A stretch of DNA of 64,000 nt. Source: Glandiceps talaboti (lineage: Eukaryota; Hemichordata; Enteropneusta; Spengelidae). Position numbers and translations under genes: made by a program. The stretch is taken from the NCBI RefSeq assembly GCF_964340395.1, contig NC_135567.1, positions 5,323,399 to 5,387,398 on the forward strand, written 5' to 3'. Below are positions 51,600 to 64,000 of this stretch, in pieces. A model generated the notes under the pieces. It had not been told where the DNA came from. It did no database searches and worked only from the letters and a program-made list of their open reading frames with translations. The first letter of the stretch is position 1, and every line of letters begins with the position of its first letter.

Positions 51600-52260
51600 G
51601 TAAACACATATCAATCATGAGTTTTTTGATGATGATAAAAAATTATAAAGGTAGTTTTCTATTTCAATACTTAAACTGATAGAAGTATAACATGCCTTGG
51701 TTTTTTTGAAAAAAATCATATCTATACATTTCTTGTTATTCATATGAATTAAACTACTTAAACACACCGAGTTATTAAGCATGTGAAAATGATGTAGTAG
51801 ATGTATAATAATATAATCATCAAAAGATGGTCCTAGTATGCTTTATCAGCCTTAGATTTATCCATAGACATATTACATATATCTTTGTTACCATCCTTAG
51901 ACCTACATTTGTATCCATAGACAAGTTACGTGCCAGGTTTATTTTGCAAAAACAGCATTTTATGAATATGATATTTCCGCTAGTTATGGTATTCACTAAA
52001 AAAACCTCACTTTTAATATGTTCCATCACTTGGACTTTTCTTGACTTTTGATATGTTGTTCAGCTTAAAGTTCTGAGTAAGATGCATTAAAAATAATTTA
52101 TTTGGCAATTATGTCCGGGTCAAACATTATTCTGACTGGACTAAACTCTCAAGTATAGATGTGATATCATCGTTACCAGGGAGAACAAGATAATTGAACT
52201 AGAGGAACTTGATGAGGTGATATTATTACAAGGCAACGTAAATGGTGTTAAAGGAATGTC
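51600..52260. other. No gene recognised
   Basis: AT-rich sequence with short overlapping frames on both strands at 51,820-52,050. No family features. Confidence 0.45.
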
Positions 52261-52263
52261 TCA

Positions 52264-52620
52264 ATGAGGAAAAAAACTCATCTTCAAAATAGAAACAACT
52301 ACGACCGGCCTCATAGCAAATACATGGTCACGATACCAAATGCGAAGGGCATCCCGAGAAACTGTATCCGATCAACAGCAAATATAACAAGTCTGAGTCA
52401 GTGGCACTCAAACAGCAAACCACTCCACAACAACGCTTTAATGTCACACAAGGAAAATACAACATCTGAACATTAAACCTGTGTAATATAAAATGAGGTA
52501 CCGTCTAAGGACTGTCATCAAATGTATATAAGAGAATCAGGACGACAATTCAAAACAGGGATCGAGGAACATCACAAATATTGGAGGGACAATACTATAG
52601 CATTCGCTAACAATTTTCCC
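52264..52620 (+). pseudogene. Penelope-like element ORF, C-terminal fragment with GIY-YIG endonuclease remnant
   Basis: In one frame the stretch reads YMVTIPNAKGIPRNCIRS, then EVPSKDCHQMYI, then ESGRQFKTGIEEHHKYW. It follows the Penelope C-terminal order: a VTIPYVKG-like strand, VPCKDC, then YIGESGR/T...R..EH of the endonuclease. Stops at 52,474-52,476, 52,489-52,491 and near 52,635 interrupt it. The glycine after YI is replaced, and the arginine after FKT is a glycine. It is a dead copy. Confidence 0.7.
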
Positions 52621-52899
52621 AAAATACAATAGCAAACAACATCAAATGCAACCATCTCAAAATCAACAGAGACAGGGATGTTGAACTATTGACATCTACA
52701 ATCAGCTGATCATACCGCCACCTAGTGGTCAGTTGTTACTATGGAATTTGTCATTATGATGAGGATCGTCGGCCAAGAAAGATACAAATCATTGACCTTC
52801 TTGTGTGTCATACCCTGTGCAAGTATTTTTGATCTACTAAGTTGATAACCAGTTTTGGTCAATCCAGTTTAGAATTTTGTATCGCACTTTCAATATATT

Positions 52900-53240
52900 A
52901 TGGTGGCTCACAAATAACAAGACAAAACAAAAATTAATAACACAAAAACTTTAATTTTCAACACAAAAACTTACAAAATTTCATCAAAACTTTAATTTCG
53001 ACAACAAAACATTCCTTTCCATACACGCATTTTAATTTGAAACTGTGAAACTGTGAACATGCAAAACTCAATAGGAAAACACCACAAAGTAAATCTGTGG
53101 ACACACAAACTTAATTTAAAAAATAACACAAAAAATCAACCTTGGAACACAAAAATCTCAATTTGAAAACAACACGAACTTAACCTGTGGTAGCACAAAA
53201 TTCAATTTGAAAACAACATATACTTAATCTGTGGACGTGT
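52900..53240 (+). repeat. Degenerate tandem repeat, AACACAAAAACTTAATTT-like
   Basis: AACACAAAAACTTTAATTT, CACACAAACTTAATTTAAA, AACACGAACTTAACCTGTGG and related words recur every 20-45 bp. The period is irregular and no frame is open. Confidence 0.5.
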
Positions 53241-54175
53241 AAAAACCCACGGCAAATTAAAAACCAATGGTAGAAGTAGAATCTGGTGGCGAAAATGCAA
53301 CATGTACAATTGGCGTCACATGGGTGTTTATTATTGGTGCACAATGGTTGTCTGAATTTTTTTTAATATCAAGATTAAGAATACAGTTTGGTGAGGGTGA
53401 ACAAATGTGATGGTCATGAAAAATGATAATTGTTAGTTAATTCATGTTGTCCTTCCAGGTTTCAATTAAGTTGATGTGATAGACTCTATCACAAAATGAG
53501 ACACACAAATGCTTCTATTAAACATCTAAAATGCTAACACATCGTCTGGCTAAACTTACATGTTTTATAATATTGTAACAAATTTGATGGGGGGTCTCTA
53601 CCTCTTCTGTTAAGGTAACCCCCTTCAATGTTACTCTCTCTCTCTCTCCACTCTCCACTCTGTACACGGGATCGACTTGGACCTTTAGGGAATTAGCTAA
53701 GACTATACACAATGTTCATGGTTAACCTGGATCATTTGGATGTGGCCACGGAGCAGATCGAAGCTCCTGACCTCAGACCGTCTCTTCCAAAGACTGAATC
53801 CATCATTTTATTATTCCATTAAATTCTTATAAACATAAAATATACAATATTCAAATGATTGGGTGATTAAGTAATCAGCACCATAAATGACTAAAACGGA
53901 AGTATTGCCGTCGCCTTAATTAAATGCAAATGATATTGACAAAAATGAAAACTAGCTAAACAATGTGATCACGTCATTGTTCTTCCAACTGTCTGTAATC
54001 AGTCATTATTTGACATCAACAATCTTTTAATAACTTAATGTTGTCATCTTAGAAGAATACTATTCGCGCAATGCAAACATTTGTTCTAAGTGTCAATTCA
54101 TGACAGCTGAGAGTTCACGGTGACCTCGCAAAACATCAAAACTTAGCGAATATTAAAAAGTTGTATTCTGTCATC
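53241..54175. other. No gene recognised
   Basis: Short (TC)n near 53,635-53,650. A 64-codon minus-strand frame at 53,518-53,712 has no recognisable features. Confidence 0.45.
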
Positions 54176-54474
54176 CGTAACAATATATGCATGCATACAT
54201 CCATTTCATTCCACCCACCCACCAACCCATCCATCCACCCACACATCCATCCATCCATACATACATACATACATACATGCATACATACATACATACATAC
54301 ATACATAATATTGCATGCATGCAAGCATCATATGCCCTTGAATGAATGAATGAACAAATGAACAAATGAACAAATGAATGAATGAATGAATGAATGAATG
54401 AATGAATGAATGAATGAATGAATGAATAAATAAATAAATAAATAAATAAATACATACATAAGTAAGTAAGTAAG

Positions 54475-54525
<51 letters not shown>

Positions 54526-54530
54526 ATACA
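54176..54530 (+). repeat. Tetranucleotide tracts: CATC/CCAC, CATA, TGAA, TAAA
   Basis: Four adjacent tetranucleotide arrays grade one into the next by single-base changes. The (TGAA)n array is at 54,340-54,426 and (TAAA)n at 54,427-54,530. Confidence 0.97.
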
Positions 54531-54534
54531 ATGG

Positions 54535-55800
54535 AAGTTTATGAGCACCCATCCTTCCTTTGAAATGAAAACAATATAAACAAACTAAAAAAATACTTAA
54601 GTCTGCGATATTTATTGGACAAAGGTAACTACAATGTATCTTGCATGTCTAAAAAATAAAATATGTACAACTCTTGATTCCAAACATCCTATCGCCTGAT
54701 ATTAATACAAATAAAAGAAAGGTTAAAATCCATTCTTTACTATGTTGATACTTGCCATTGGTGAACCTTATATAACATCATTTTATGAGCCCTACTCTAA
54801 AGGTAATATAAAGGTAAAGGTTGTAAAGGTTAATGTCACTCCAGGAAATATATATATTGTTATCAACTAGTTACTGGCAAATTACTTTATGATTTCATGT
54901 CATATAAATATATCTATTCAACTAATACTCATGTGTGTCTGCTAAGTCTAATAATGCTACATGCAGATCAATTCATGAATATTCATTGTTAAAGTAATAC
55001 ATATGAATGTAATCCAAGTCCCATAATGCAACACCGTGGACCACTATAGTTTGTTTTGTAGTTACTTGGTAATCTACAAAATCTATGTGATGTGAAATTA
55101 TGAGTTGACTCTCCAGACCCCAAAGTTTATGAAAGCCACCTTATATCCTGGAGTGGTGTCTCTTTCATTCACCTTAGTTTTCACTAATACAAACCTATTG
55201 CTTGTGTATTGTCATGTTGTCACTTTATGCTTAACCTGAGTACAAATGTATGCCAAAGACAATCTCAACTGAAATCTATAAATGACCTAGAGTTCATATA
55301 GAATAACTTTCAGTGTGTCTCAATACTGTGTTGTAAATGTGCATCCAGTCAGACAATGGGTCTATAAACAGTACTATAACAATATTTAAAAAATCATAAA
55401 ACTACAGAAATTAGATAACTTTAAAAATTTAAATAACATTTTAAAAAGAACAATAAAGAAAGTGGTGTCGAAGCACAACTTTGTTATTTTTACCAACAGC
55501 CTCAGGCTTTGTTGACTAAGTTGTTTTCACACATCCTCACACACTTTACTGAGCCTCTAGCAAGACTGAACCTTCAGTTCGGTCCTACTAACAAATCTAT
55601 AAAGGTGAATTCTATCATAACTAGATATGCACATATCAAGTACTGTATTAAAACTGTCACTTAACAAGTCTTTTATATCCAGCTCAACAAACATACACTA
55701 GAAACAGTGTTGTGTATTATTTCATGATTTCTCAACCTGAAATTGATATCACATCATTCTGTAATAAATTATCAATTACGAAAGAACAAGTCATCCATAA
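54535..55800. other. No gene recognised
   Basis: A block at 55,080-55,200 (ATGTGATGTGAAAT...GACTCTCCAGA) resembles 56,938-57,050, suggesting a low-copy dispersed repeat. Nothing coding is seen. Confidence 0.4.
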
Positions 55801-55895
55801 TGTATGTATGTATGTATGTATGTATGTATGTATGTATGTATGTATGTATGTATACATGTATGTATGTATGTATGTATGTATGTATGTATGTATGT

Positions 55896-55935
<40 letters not shown>

Positions 55936-56042
55936 ATGTATGTATGTATGTATGTATGTATGTATGTATGTATGTATGTATGTATGTATCATGTATGTAT
56001 GTATGTATGTATGTATGTATGTATGTATGTATGTATGTGTTG
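55801..56042 (+). repeat. (GTAT)n microsatellite with a (GT)n island
   Basis: About 240 bp of GTAT repeats with a GT run at 55,898-55,918 and single interruptions (ACAT, ATCAT). Confidence 0.98.
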
Positions 56043-56044
56043 TG

Positions 56045-57655
56045 TACCTGTATGTACATTTTTATGCCAACAATTGCACAATTCGTAGGACTGCACTGTG
56101 CTTGTCAACTGTGCTAGCTTGTACTATATGGTGGTGCCATCGAATCTATATGTGTATGTGTATCATTTCATGCATGCAGGACTCTGTGTAATATGATACT
56201 TGTAATGAGTAGTGACTCATATGTAAATTTAATTCTGAAAAGTTGCCACAGGGTTTCTCACCAATGCTTTGCACTACACAGTCAATGGTATTAGTCAGTT
56301 CTCATACAGATTAATGGTGGTTACAAACTATTTTAATGTATTTAAAAGTAAAATATTCTGGGAAGATTTTGAACTTAAGTTTTAAGAATTGCTTTTTATC
56401 CAACATTGAACTATGGATCTCCGCCCATAATGAAGACTAAGTTCAATGTCATGATCAGAGACATGCAACTAGGAAATTGGTTTGTGGTAAAGTCCTTACT
56501 AATTTTTCACATACCAGAAATGTAGTTGTAAGCAAATAATATGATTAGCAGAAGGAATTTCGTCATTATTTAGATACTACATATACCAAGGCAAGTGCTA
56601 CTCAAGTTGGTGTAAATACCAATAAATTTGAAATGTCAACAAACTTTGAAAAAAAACAATTATTGATATGATTCCTGCATAAAAAATGTTGTGAATTAAC
56701 AAACTGTAAGGGCTGCATCATGAATATACTGTGACTGTGATAAAGTATAAAAGGAGATGACGCACCATATATAGTGATGTGTACATGTTTATGAATACTA
56801 TACTTTGTCTTTCTGTTAATACTACATGTTTCCATACAAATGACTTAATTAATTAGAAGTATACTTGCAACACATACAATTGATAGCAGTAATTAAAGGA
56901 CAATCAAAATGGTGTCACATGGCCATAAAGCGAAATTAATGTGATGTGAAATCATGAATGACTCTCCAGAACCAAACATTCATGAAAATACATTTATTTC
57001 CTAGAGTAGGGGTTCCTCTTAAAGGGTGTATGTTGGTTACCAGAATGACTCGCAACAGTGACAAATGTTCAGAGACTTGAGAAAGTCTATAAAGGTAGTC
57101 TCTAAGGACTTCATTGATAGACAAGCTCCAGTCTGTGTACAGTTTTCTCTCTTTATGTCAAATAACATATTTCAACGTAATTGTTTTCTTTTGTGTGAAA
57201 TAGCGACCTGAGTGGTGAGTGATTGTGAACAGTCACACAAACAGTTAGATCTGAACTAGTATGTAGGGAAAATATTTTTACCAGATTTAAACTGAATGCC
57301 TTCCGTAATCTTGCAATTTATGCAAGAAATTTAGCTCTACATCTTTGATTTGTCAAGTCCCAGTGAACGTTAGTTGTCAAAAATGATGTTCAAATGCCCG
57401 CTTCCTATTCTTAACACAGGAAAGCTTGCTATCCTTGACTTCAGTCTGCTTTCGCGATCCCCTACATACCCGGGATATGTACATCCGTTTCCATGGCAAA
57501 TAATAAACGAAATTCAAACCCTCATAATATTGCTACTATGCATCAGAAAGTTTACATAATTCGTGGTAAGCACCTAAACAGTTTAACAACTTTAATACAG
57601 TGAAGTGTATTATTGCCCTACTTCGTCCCTGGGTAAAGTGTATACATTCATGTTT
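56045..57655. other. No gene recognised
   Basis: Only short frames. The 56,938-57,050 block resembles 55,080-55,200. Confidence 0.4.
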
Positions 57656-57659
57656 CTAC

Positions 57660-58380
57660 CGAGCTTGACAGATGCACCAGCTGCTCCAAATCCTCTAAGT
57701 TTCTACTTTCAACTTTCATCAACTTTGTCACATATAGTTTTTGTGGCACTAGCACCACCATCGGCATGTGCGTGTTGAACTTTCTTCTGTCCCACTAAAT
57801 TTTTCTTAAGTTTACAAGTAGGGTGTCTAATCGTCGCATGTAGACTATTTTACACTCCTGCATAGCTATATCAGTGTCGCCGTCAATCAAATTAGAAAAA
57901 TATTTTGCTTCGTTTCTGATATCGCTAGCCAAGTCATTCCTGATTTGTCCAGCAATTGTTCTGATCATCTCCGAGCATTTGTGAATGTTATTATAAGTTG
58001 GATTTAATACTGACGATATTTTTTTCTAAACAGCAGCAATAACTCGGAAATAGTGAAAATGGCAGTTCTTGTTTGGCTATCAGGCAATATTTATCTTTAT
58101 TTTTATTTCTGCTATTTTGTTATCACTATTCAAGTACTATTTATACTGAAGGCTTTCACCATAGAACTGGCCACCGCTGGTTTTGGGAAATATATGTCTT
58201 TGAATTCGCTCAAACGTGTGTCACCGAAATGGAGTGTTGCAATTAAGTTCGTTTGTTTTTCAACCAATTTTCTCTGTTCCAACGCGAAATCAGACTTTTC
58301 TTTCGAGAATTTATTTAAAGTGCACATAGAACGATCATTGTCATAAACCACAACCTTCAAATGTTAATTATCCTAGTGGT
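57660..58380 (-). pseudogene. hAT/ZNF862-KIAA1586-like transposase-derived fragment
   Basis: Read on the minus strand in more than one frame, the segment gives AKQELPFSLFPS (near 58,060) and then IRNDLASDIRNEAKYFSNLI (near 57,920). DTDIAMQECKIVYMRRLD follows (near 57,835), and KKVQHAHADGGASATKTICD (near 57,735). This order matches the domain upstream of the RNase H-like core in hAT-derived ZNF862/KIAA1586 proteins, as I recall the family. Stops and frame changes (for example TAA TAA near 57,992) show it is dead. The zinc finger and C-terminal dimerisation parts are not seen. Confidence 0.5.
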
Positions 58381-58384
58381 TTTG

Positions 58385-61235
58385 AATGAGACTAGTAACT
58401 TTTTCACGAGTCTTTCGATTCACCCGTTCGCGTACACATTCACTCAGTGCATGTAAGAAGGACTGTTCACGTTATGTCTGCCTATTGGACTCACTGTATA
58501 TGGGAATACCCTATAACAGACACATTTAGTCGCATTGACATTCATTCACAGTTACAAGTCAGGTATAAGTCAGAGTTTAAGTATAAATAGTTGCCGATCA
58601 GCGTTAAATACAGGCTTACTGTGAACATGCTTAGCTACAGAATGCATGGAATGTTATGATGGAGTATTCATGAATAGTATTACTAAGCAAAAATGAACCT
58701 TTCATAGCCCTAAGAACCCAAAGCTTTATTCTGCAGTGTCACGGGCGAAATAAAAAATCAGGTTTGCGAGAATAAGGAAGATCTAAGAATCCAAACACGC
58801 ACCTTGAAACGGGGGTATGAGGCAACAATTCTGATGAAACCCAAAAATACAGGTGTGAAGTTATGAATATGTGGAAAGTCAGAAAATGCAACTTGAAAAT
58901 ATAAAATTGTGTCATATAAAGTTTGTATAAACATCGATGTTATTGAATCGAACAATTATTTGACTAAACTCATTCTGTTTGTGATACTTGTATCATTATG
59001 ATGGAATATAAGGCCTACTAAAAACATGGAGTTCTCGTGCATGTTAACTTTACTGAAATGAGAAGGCTAGGCAGTCGTGCTGGGCATGCATATCGGTCAT
59101 ACAGTCTTTGCATCTTAATGATATGTATAATACAACATAGTATGATGTGGCATCGAATATACCGATTAAAATGCTTGAAATCCATAATGTGACCTCAACA
59201 TTTTGTATGATGCCCGCTACCACCTGTTTCTCTCTTTCAAACTGTAGCTGCCCTTTAAAAAGAACTAAGGAACTTCTGCAGTCTCCAGAGGGCGTCCTTC
59301 AGTACAAGCTTTTGGCTGAACTTTTTCACCCCCTCTTTTTTCTTTCTCTTTTCCCAAAAGTTAGTTAAATCTTCATCATCGGTAACTTTACATTCTTATA
59401 TTTCGCTCTTTCCATGGGGGGGGGGGGGGGGCAATTACATTAGTCTGTAAGGATCTACGAATGTATTACCACAAAAGTGGAAACGGTGGTCAAAGTAGCC
59501 CTATTTTCGAAATGCTATCAAAGGTCAATTATATTTACTATGTGTTTCTGTATATCTCCGCGTATATGCCACATCGTGCTGTAGTGAAGTAAGAACACAT
59601 TCGTCTAGCTTCTTCCGAAAACTTCGTTCTAGTGCACGCCAATCTCAAACATTTTAGTGCCTCAAGGTGGCCAATGTAATTATCGCAAATTTCTCGTTTC
59701 AAGTTAGTTTTTCCTCAGTGTATATCTTTTGTGTAACTGTACACATGTAGTCTCTAGCTGTAGTTGTCTATTCTAACTCTGTTAGGGGAGAACCATTTGA
59801 TTTCTTGGGAGGGGGTTGGAGAATTTTGAAAAAAAAAAATTTGTCAGCAGGTGAATGAGAGAAAAAATAATTTGATCCCATAATGGCTTGAGGAAATAAT
59901 CTGGGAATTCGATTATCTCATTTTTGTCTCATTTATTTTCAATATTTTGAGCAAGCCCTATGTTTTTCCAGCATTTATGGCATAAGGTTGCTTTCAATTA
60001 CTGTCAATTAGCATTTTGTCTGCCATGTGCAAAAATCAGTTTCAACAAACATGTCAAAATGCATTTACAGCAAAGCCCTCCAATTCCAATGATTATATGC
60101 ACTATCACAACACAGAAAAATATATCATATTCATCAGCTCTTTCCATCACATAGTTTTTATTAATGTGCTTTACTGATATTCTATACAGTATTGCATGTT
60201 TTAAATTTCCCTTTCTCCTTTACTGAAAATATTTTGTTTAATATGACCATCCTTCCATTGTTCGTAAGTGATATCTAACTATTTTATGTAAACTGATTTT
60301 AGTACATAGCATAGAAGACAAATATGGATGCAACATTTTATGTATTAAAAAACATTCTCAGAAGTTTAAAAAAAAGTATCTCAATCTGCTGCCAATGTAG
60401 AATATCAATGACAAAGAGTCACTTGATAGGAACATACAACAAATGGAGTGTTTGAGAAGTATCAACAACTCTGTAAAACATGCTTGTAAAATTCCTCTCC
60501 AATTGAGATGACTATAACTTTACAACATAAACTCTAAGGCATGCTAGATACTTTCTAGAAATGGTGAGCTGAACACCAGCTGCTAAATGTGTAACAGATA
60601 ATACTATTTGGCATATTAACTATCATAGAGAAAAACGAGAAATAAACTGTTTATACTAAACCTTGCATAAATATAATTATCAAGTTAGTTGTGAACCAGT
60701 GACATGTAGGTATAGTTATGAACAGCACGTTAGAAATTGGTAATCGAGAAAAAAATTTGCATTGCTTCTACATATGGAAAAAAATAATTTGATGCAGGAC
60801 TGGCCATTTTTTTGCTGTTATACCCACTTCCCCCCCCCCCCCCACCACGGAATCAAATAATTCTCCCCTTATGTATTCACAACAATCTGTATGTGTATTC
60901 TATTTTCGTATCATATTTTGCAGTTTTAACGACCATTGCTGTTTCAATGACCATTTCGGTTGTATGGACGATTACGTCTACAACGACACTTACGATACTA
61001 TTATGGTAACTATGGTTACAACAATAATGTGTATAATCTTACATGGATATATGGCTGTAATGCTCTTCATTAATGACTCAAAATAAAACCGTAATAACTG
61101 TATACAGAAACTCTTACAGACTTGATCCTGGAATCTCATTATAGCAGAAAGCTACAAAAGATTGCCGACACAGTACATTGTTTAGGTGAAGCTCCTAAAT
61201 GTTATGTCTTTTGCGAGGCAAATACAACCAAAATA
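58385..61235. other. No gene recognised
   Basis: Contains a poly-G run at 59,417-59,431 and poly-C at 60,831-60,843. Short frames at 59,147-59,368 and 60,812-61,086 have no recognised features. Confidence 0.45.
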
Positions 61236-61239
61236 GAGC

Positions 61240-62235
61240 CAATGTCGTTTTAGCACAACTTTACAGTTTTTAAGAATGTTTATCCGCATGTTGATCCATT
61301 CTAGGTACAGTTGTTCATTTGCCGGATGACTATCCAGTTGACTATTGTATCCAACCATGTTCTTATCTTTGCAATATATGCAATCATTTGGCTGTTGCTA
61401 TCGGTGTGGTCATGTTGCTCGACATATATACATATATTTTTTTAATGTTTATTTACTTGCCTATTAATTCCTGATATCTTTTCAATATACGTCATCATTT
61501 GTCTGTTGCTATGGGTGTGGTCTTGTTGCTAGGTACATTTACATACATTTTATGAATGTTTATTCACTTGCCTATTAATTCCCTGTTATCTTTGTGAAAT
61601 ACATCACCATTTGGCTGTTGCTATGGGCTCGGTCATGGTTGCTAGGGTATATTTGCATACATTTTTTGAATGATTACTCACTTACTGATACTGCTATTTG
61701 ACCAATATATAATGCCATTTGGTTGTTGCTGAGGGCGTGGCCAATTGTGTCAAAATATTTCAAAAAAAAACCATCTGCAGAATAACACTTCTAGAAACAT
61801 CTCACCAAATTTCAGTTTCACTGCTCAAGTACTTTTTGAGATCTAAATTTTGGCCAAAACACCTAATTTGCATATTACTGATGAAATCATTATATGGTTA
61901 AGATTTCTTCATTGATACACCCCCAGATGTATCCCTATTAAATTTAAGCCCAATCTGCTGAGTAGCTTTGGAATTAAAGATTTTTGACTAAAAAGAAATG
62001 TTTTTAGCCCTAATTTGTATATTACTGGGGGAATCATCATGTCATGAACAAATCTTAATTTACTTTCCCCTAAAATCATTCCCATCAAATTTCAGGTCAA
62101 TCTGCCCACTAGTTTTGGAGTTTAAATTGTTTGACCAAAAATAACATTTTTTGACCCAAAACGCATATTTCTGATGCGATCATTTTCATTACACACACAG
62201 CAGTTTTGACTTTAAGGTGTTTACACACACACACA

Positions 62236-62312
<77 letters not shown>

Positions 62313-62343
62313 ACACACACACTCACACACACACACACACACT

Positions 62344-62374
<31 letters not shown>

Positions 62375-62416
62375 ATACACACACACACACACACTCTCAC
62401 ACACACACACACACAC

Positions 62417-62450
<34 letters not shown>

Positions 62451-62510
62451 CCACACACACACACACACACACTCACACACACACTCACACATACAGACAC
62501 TTGTCAATGC
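61240..62510 (+). repeat. GTTGCTATGGGCGTGG dispersed repeat family, copy 3, with (CA)n tail
   Basis: Three to four units of about 117 bp (61,370-61,740) precede the shared 3' segment (AGAATAACACTTCTAGAAAC, CTAATTTGCATATTACTGAT, TTTGGAATTAAAGATTTTTG). A 280-bp (CA)n tract with (TCACAC) interruptions ends at about 62,503. Confidence 0.8.
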
Positions 62511-63715
62511 CTATAGAAGTACTGAACCTTATCAGTTCAGTTGTGCTAAAAATGCAGTTGGTAATATCTTGTTTTAATAAAGATTTGCTGCTGAAGAGTT
62601 GAAACGGGTTCGAATTAAAATACACTTGATTTAGGTCTATATAATGTATGTAAAATTATGTAAAAATAACCAATAAACAGTAGTCGTCATATCTGTGTCT
62701 ACTCAAAATATACATTTGAATGAAGGAGAAAACGTAGCAGTCTTATTGACTGGCTATACAATTACCCGTAAGTTTGCCCCAATCAACTTTAGCATCCGTG
62801 AACGAGGGCAATGTGGTTACACGCACACGGAGAAAAAGAAGACCAGAGTGTCCTCCCCCTTCTCTTAGCAAATGAACAATTGAGCAAACTGATCAAATGC
62901 AGAGCATGCACGCCTAGACGTTAACAAGGTTCGTATTGTTGTACGGGCGGAAAAAAAGACAGAACACAGTCGCATAGCCGTAAGAGGCGCTATTCAATTT
63001 GATTTCGCTATACACATACACTGGACAATGCAAGCCAAATCGTAGTATTATTCATAAAGCGATGTTATATAAGATAGCTAGAGCATAATATTTATTTGTC
63101 GTATTGTGTCAGTAAACAAAGCACATTGTATTTCTTCTTGCCCATTACACAAAAGCAAGCCGTGATATAGTATCGGTTACCTATATTCTCACTGCTGGTG
63201 GCTCTTCTATCTGACCACCCAAATGAGAGTCTGGGAAACCACGTTTCAACTACTCCACGCAGGGAGTCAGTCACATAGTACATTTCTTCCAAGTCATTAA
63301 AATGGTAATTTATATGTATCACTGTTGAGAAGTGATAACTTGTTGCTAAAGTATCTAAATCGTTTAGCCCACAGTGTTTGACTTGAAGTATTCCCCAGCA
63401 TGCATAGCTCTAGAAGCTACTTCCTGTGTGTGAGAGTTGGAATTTCCCCTAACCTTGGCTTGGAGAGGTCTTGTAGGCAGAGCCCCCAACGGAGAGAGTC
63501 AGGTAACAGAGACTAGCCGCGATATAGTAACACCTGTCTATCCTGCTGGTACATTTATCAAATTTTTTACATTGACGATCACTATCTTTATTGATGCTAT
63601 TCCATTGTTGACATACACTAGAATTGTTGCTTTATTCCCTTGCTTTAAAGATAGAATTTGAGTCTAGTTAGATGATAGGAATTGGGTAAACATATTTATG
63701 CATGTGCATACGTGT
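62511..63715. other. No gene recognised
   Basis: Less AT-rich than its surroundings between 62,750 and 63,000. Short frames at 63,092-63,322 (minus) and 63,437-63,661 (plus) show no family motif. Confidence 0.4.
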
Positions 63716-63719
63716 TTTA

Positions 63720-63956
63720 TGTAGACGTGTATGTGTATGTGTATGTGTGTGTGTATGTGTATGTGTGTATGTGTGTGTATGTGTATGTGTATGTGCATGT
63801 GTGTGTATGTGTATGTGTATGTCTATACGTACGTATGTGTGTATGTGTATGTGTATGTCTGTATGTATATGTGTGTATGTGTATATGTATGTGTATGTGT
63901 GTGTATGTATGTGTATGTGTGTGTTGTGTATGTGTGTATGTGTATGTATGTGTGTA

Positions 63957-63991
<35 letters not shown>

Positions 63992-64000
63992 GTATGTGTA
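63720..64000 (+). repeat. (GTATGT)n-type microsatellite, continues past the window
   Basis: Alternating GTATGT and GTGTAT words with few interruptions, running to the last base. Confidence 0.97.

Noticed and set aside
63092-63661. 74-76-codon frames near the right edge
   Set aside because: No recognisable motif, splice site or start context. Composition alone does not support a gene.

Overview
The window is from a metazoan nuclear genome, most likely a marine invertebrate. It has spliced genes with GT-AG introns, interspersed TTAGGG-like telomeric repeats, and DIRS/Ngaro tyrosine-recombinase retrotransposons. It also holds a Penelope-like fragment, a LINE 3' end, very many microsatellites and minisatellites, and an AT-rich background. 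An ANK-Roc-COR protein joined to a glycosyltransferase would suit an amphioxus, hemichordate, brachiopod or mollusc, but I cannot fix the species from sequence alone.

The main host gene is on the minus strand, from about 36.7 kb (where it enters from further upstream) down to a stop codon at 9,315. I assembled 12 exons by splice sites and reading phase. They encode, in order, ankyrin repeats (36.7-36.0 kb), a Roc GTPase domain (35.1-24.5 kb), a COR region (24.0-15.6 kb), a short linker built from small exons (15.4-13.2 kb), and a complete GT-B glycosyltransferase in one 1.3-kb exon (10.65-9.3 kb). Every junction I checked keeps phase, so a single ROCO-glycosyltransferase polypeptide of at least about 1,140 residues is the simplest reading. 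A 36-nt in-phase candidate microexon lies between the ankyrin and Roc exons. The 93-nt linker exon has an inverted copy 2 kb downstream in the next intron. A small two-exon gene of unknown function may lie on the plus strand inside the largest intron (29.8-32.0 kb).

The introns are full of repeats: a 47-bp minisatellite (13.8-15.0 kb), a degenerate DIRS-like element (17.7-22.4 kb), a 46-bp-arm palindrome (23.0 kb), a 56-bp minisatellite of about 53 copies (24.9-27.8 kb), compound microsatellites, and a 75-bp minisatellite (34.3-34.9 kb). Two dispersed repeat families recur in the same orientation. One has about 117-bp GTTGCTATGGGCGTGG units and a (CA)n tail (11.6, 28.0 and 61.2 kb). The other has about 146-bp units and a (GACA)n tail (17.1 and 32.2 kb).

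Outside the gene, 0-9.3 kb holds telomere-like repeats, old duplications and a foldback-like structure at 5.0-7.2 kb. That structure has inverted G-rich arrays around a 109-bp tandem array, which a LINE 3' fragment interrupts. From 42.7 to 51.6 kb there is an AT-rich satellite (about 36-37 bp) with higher-order structure. It is split cleanly by a 5.7-kb Ngaro-type retrotransposon whose split direct repeats are perfect but whose ORFs carry at least two lesions. Downstream are a Penelope-like endonuclease fragment (52.3-52.6 kb), a hAT/ZNF862-like pseudogene fragment (57.7-58.4 kb) and long stretches where I see no gene.
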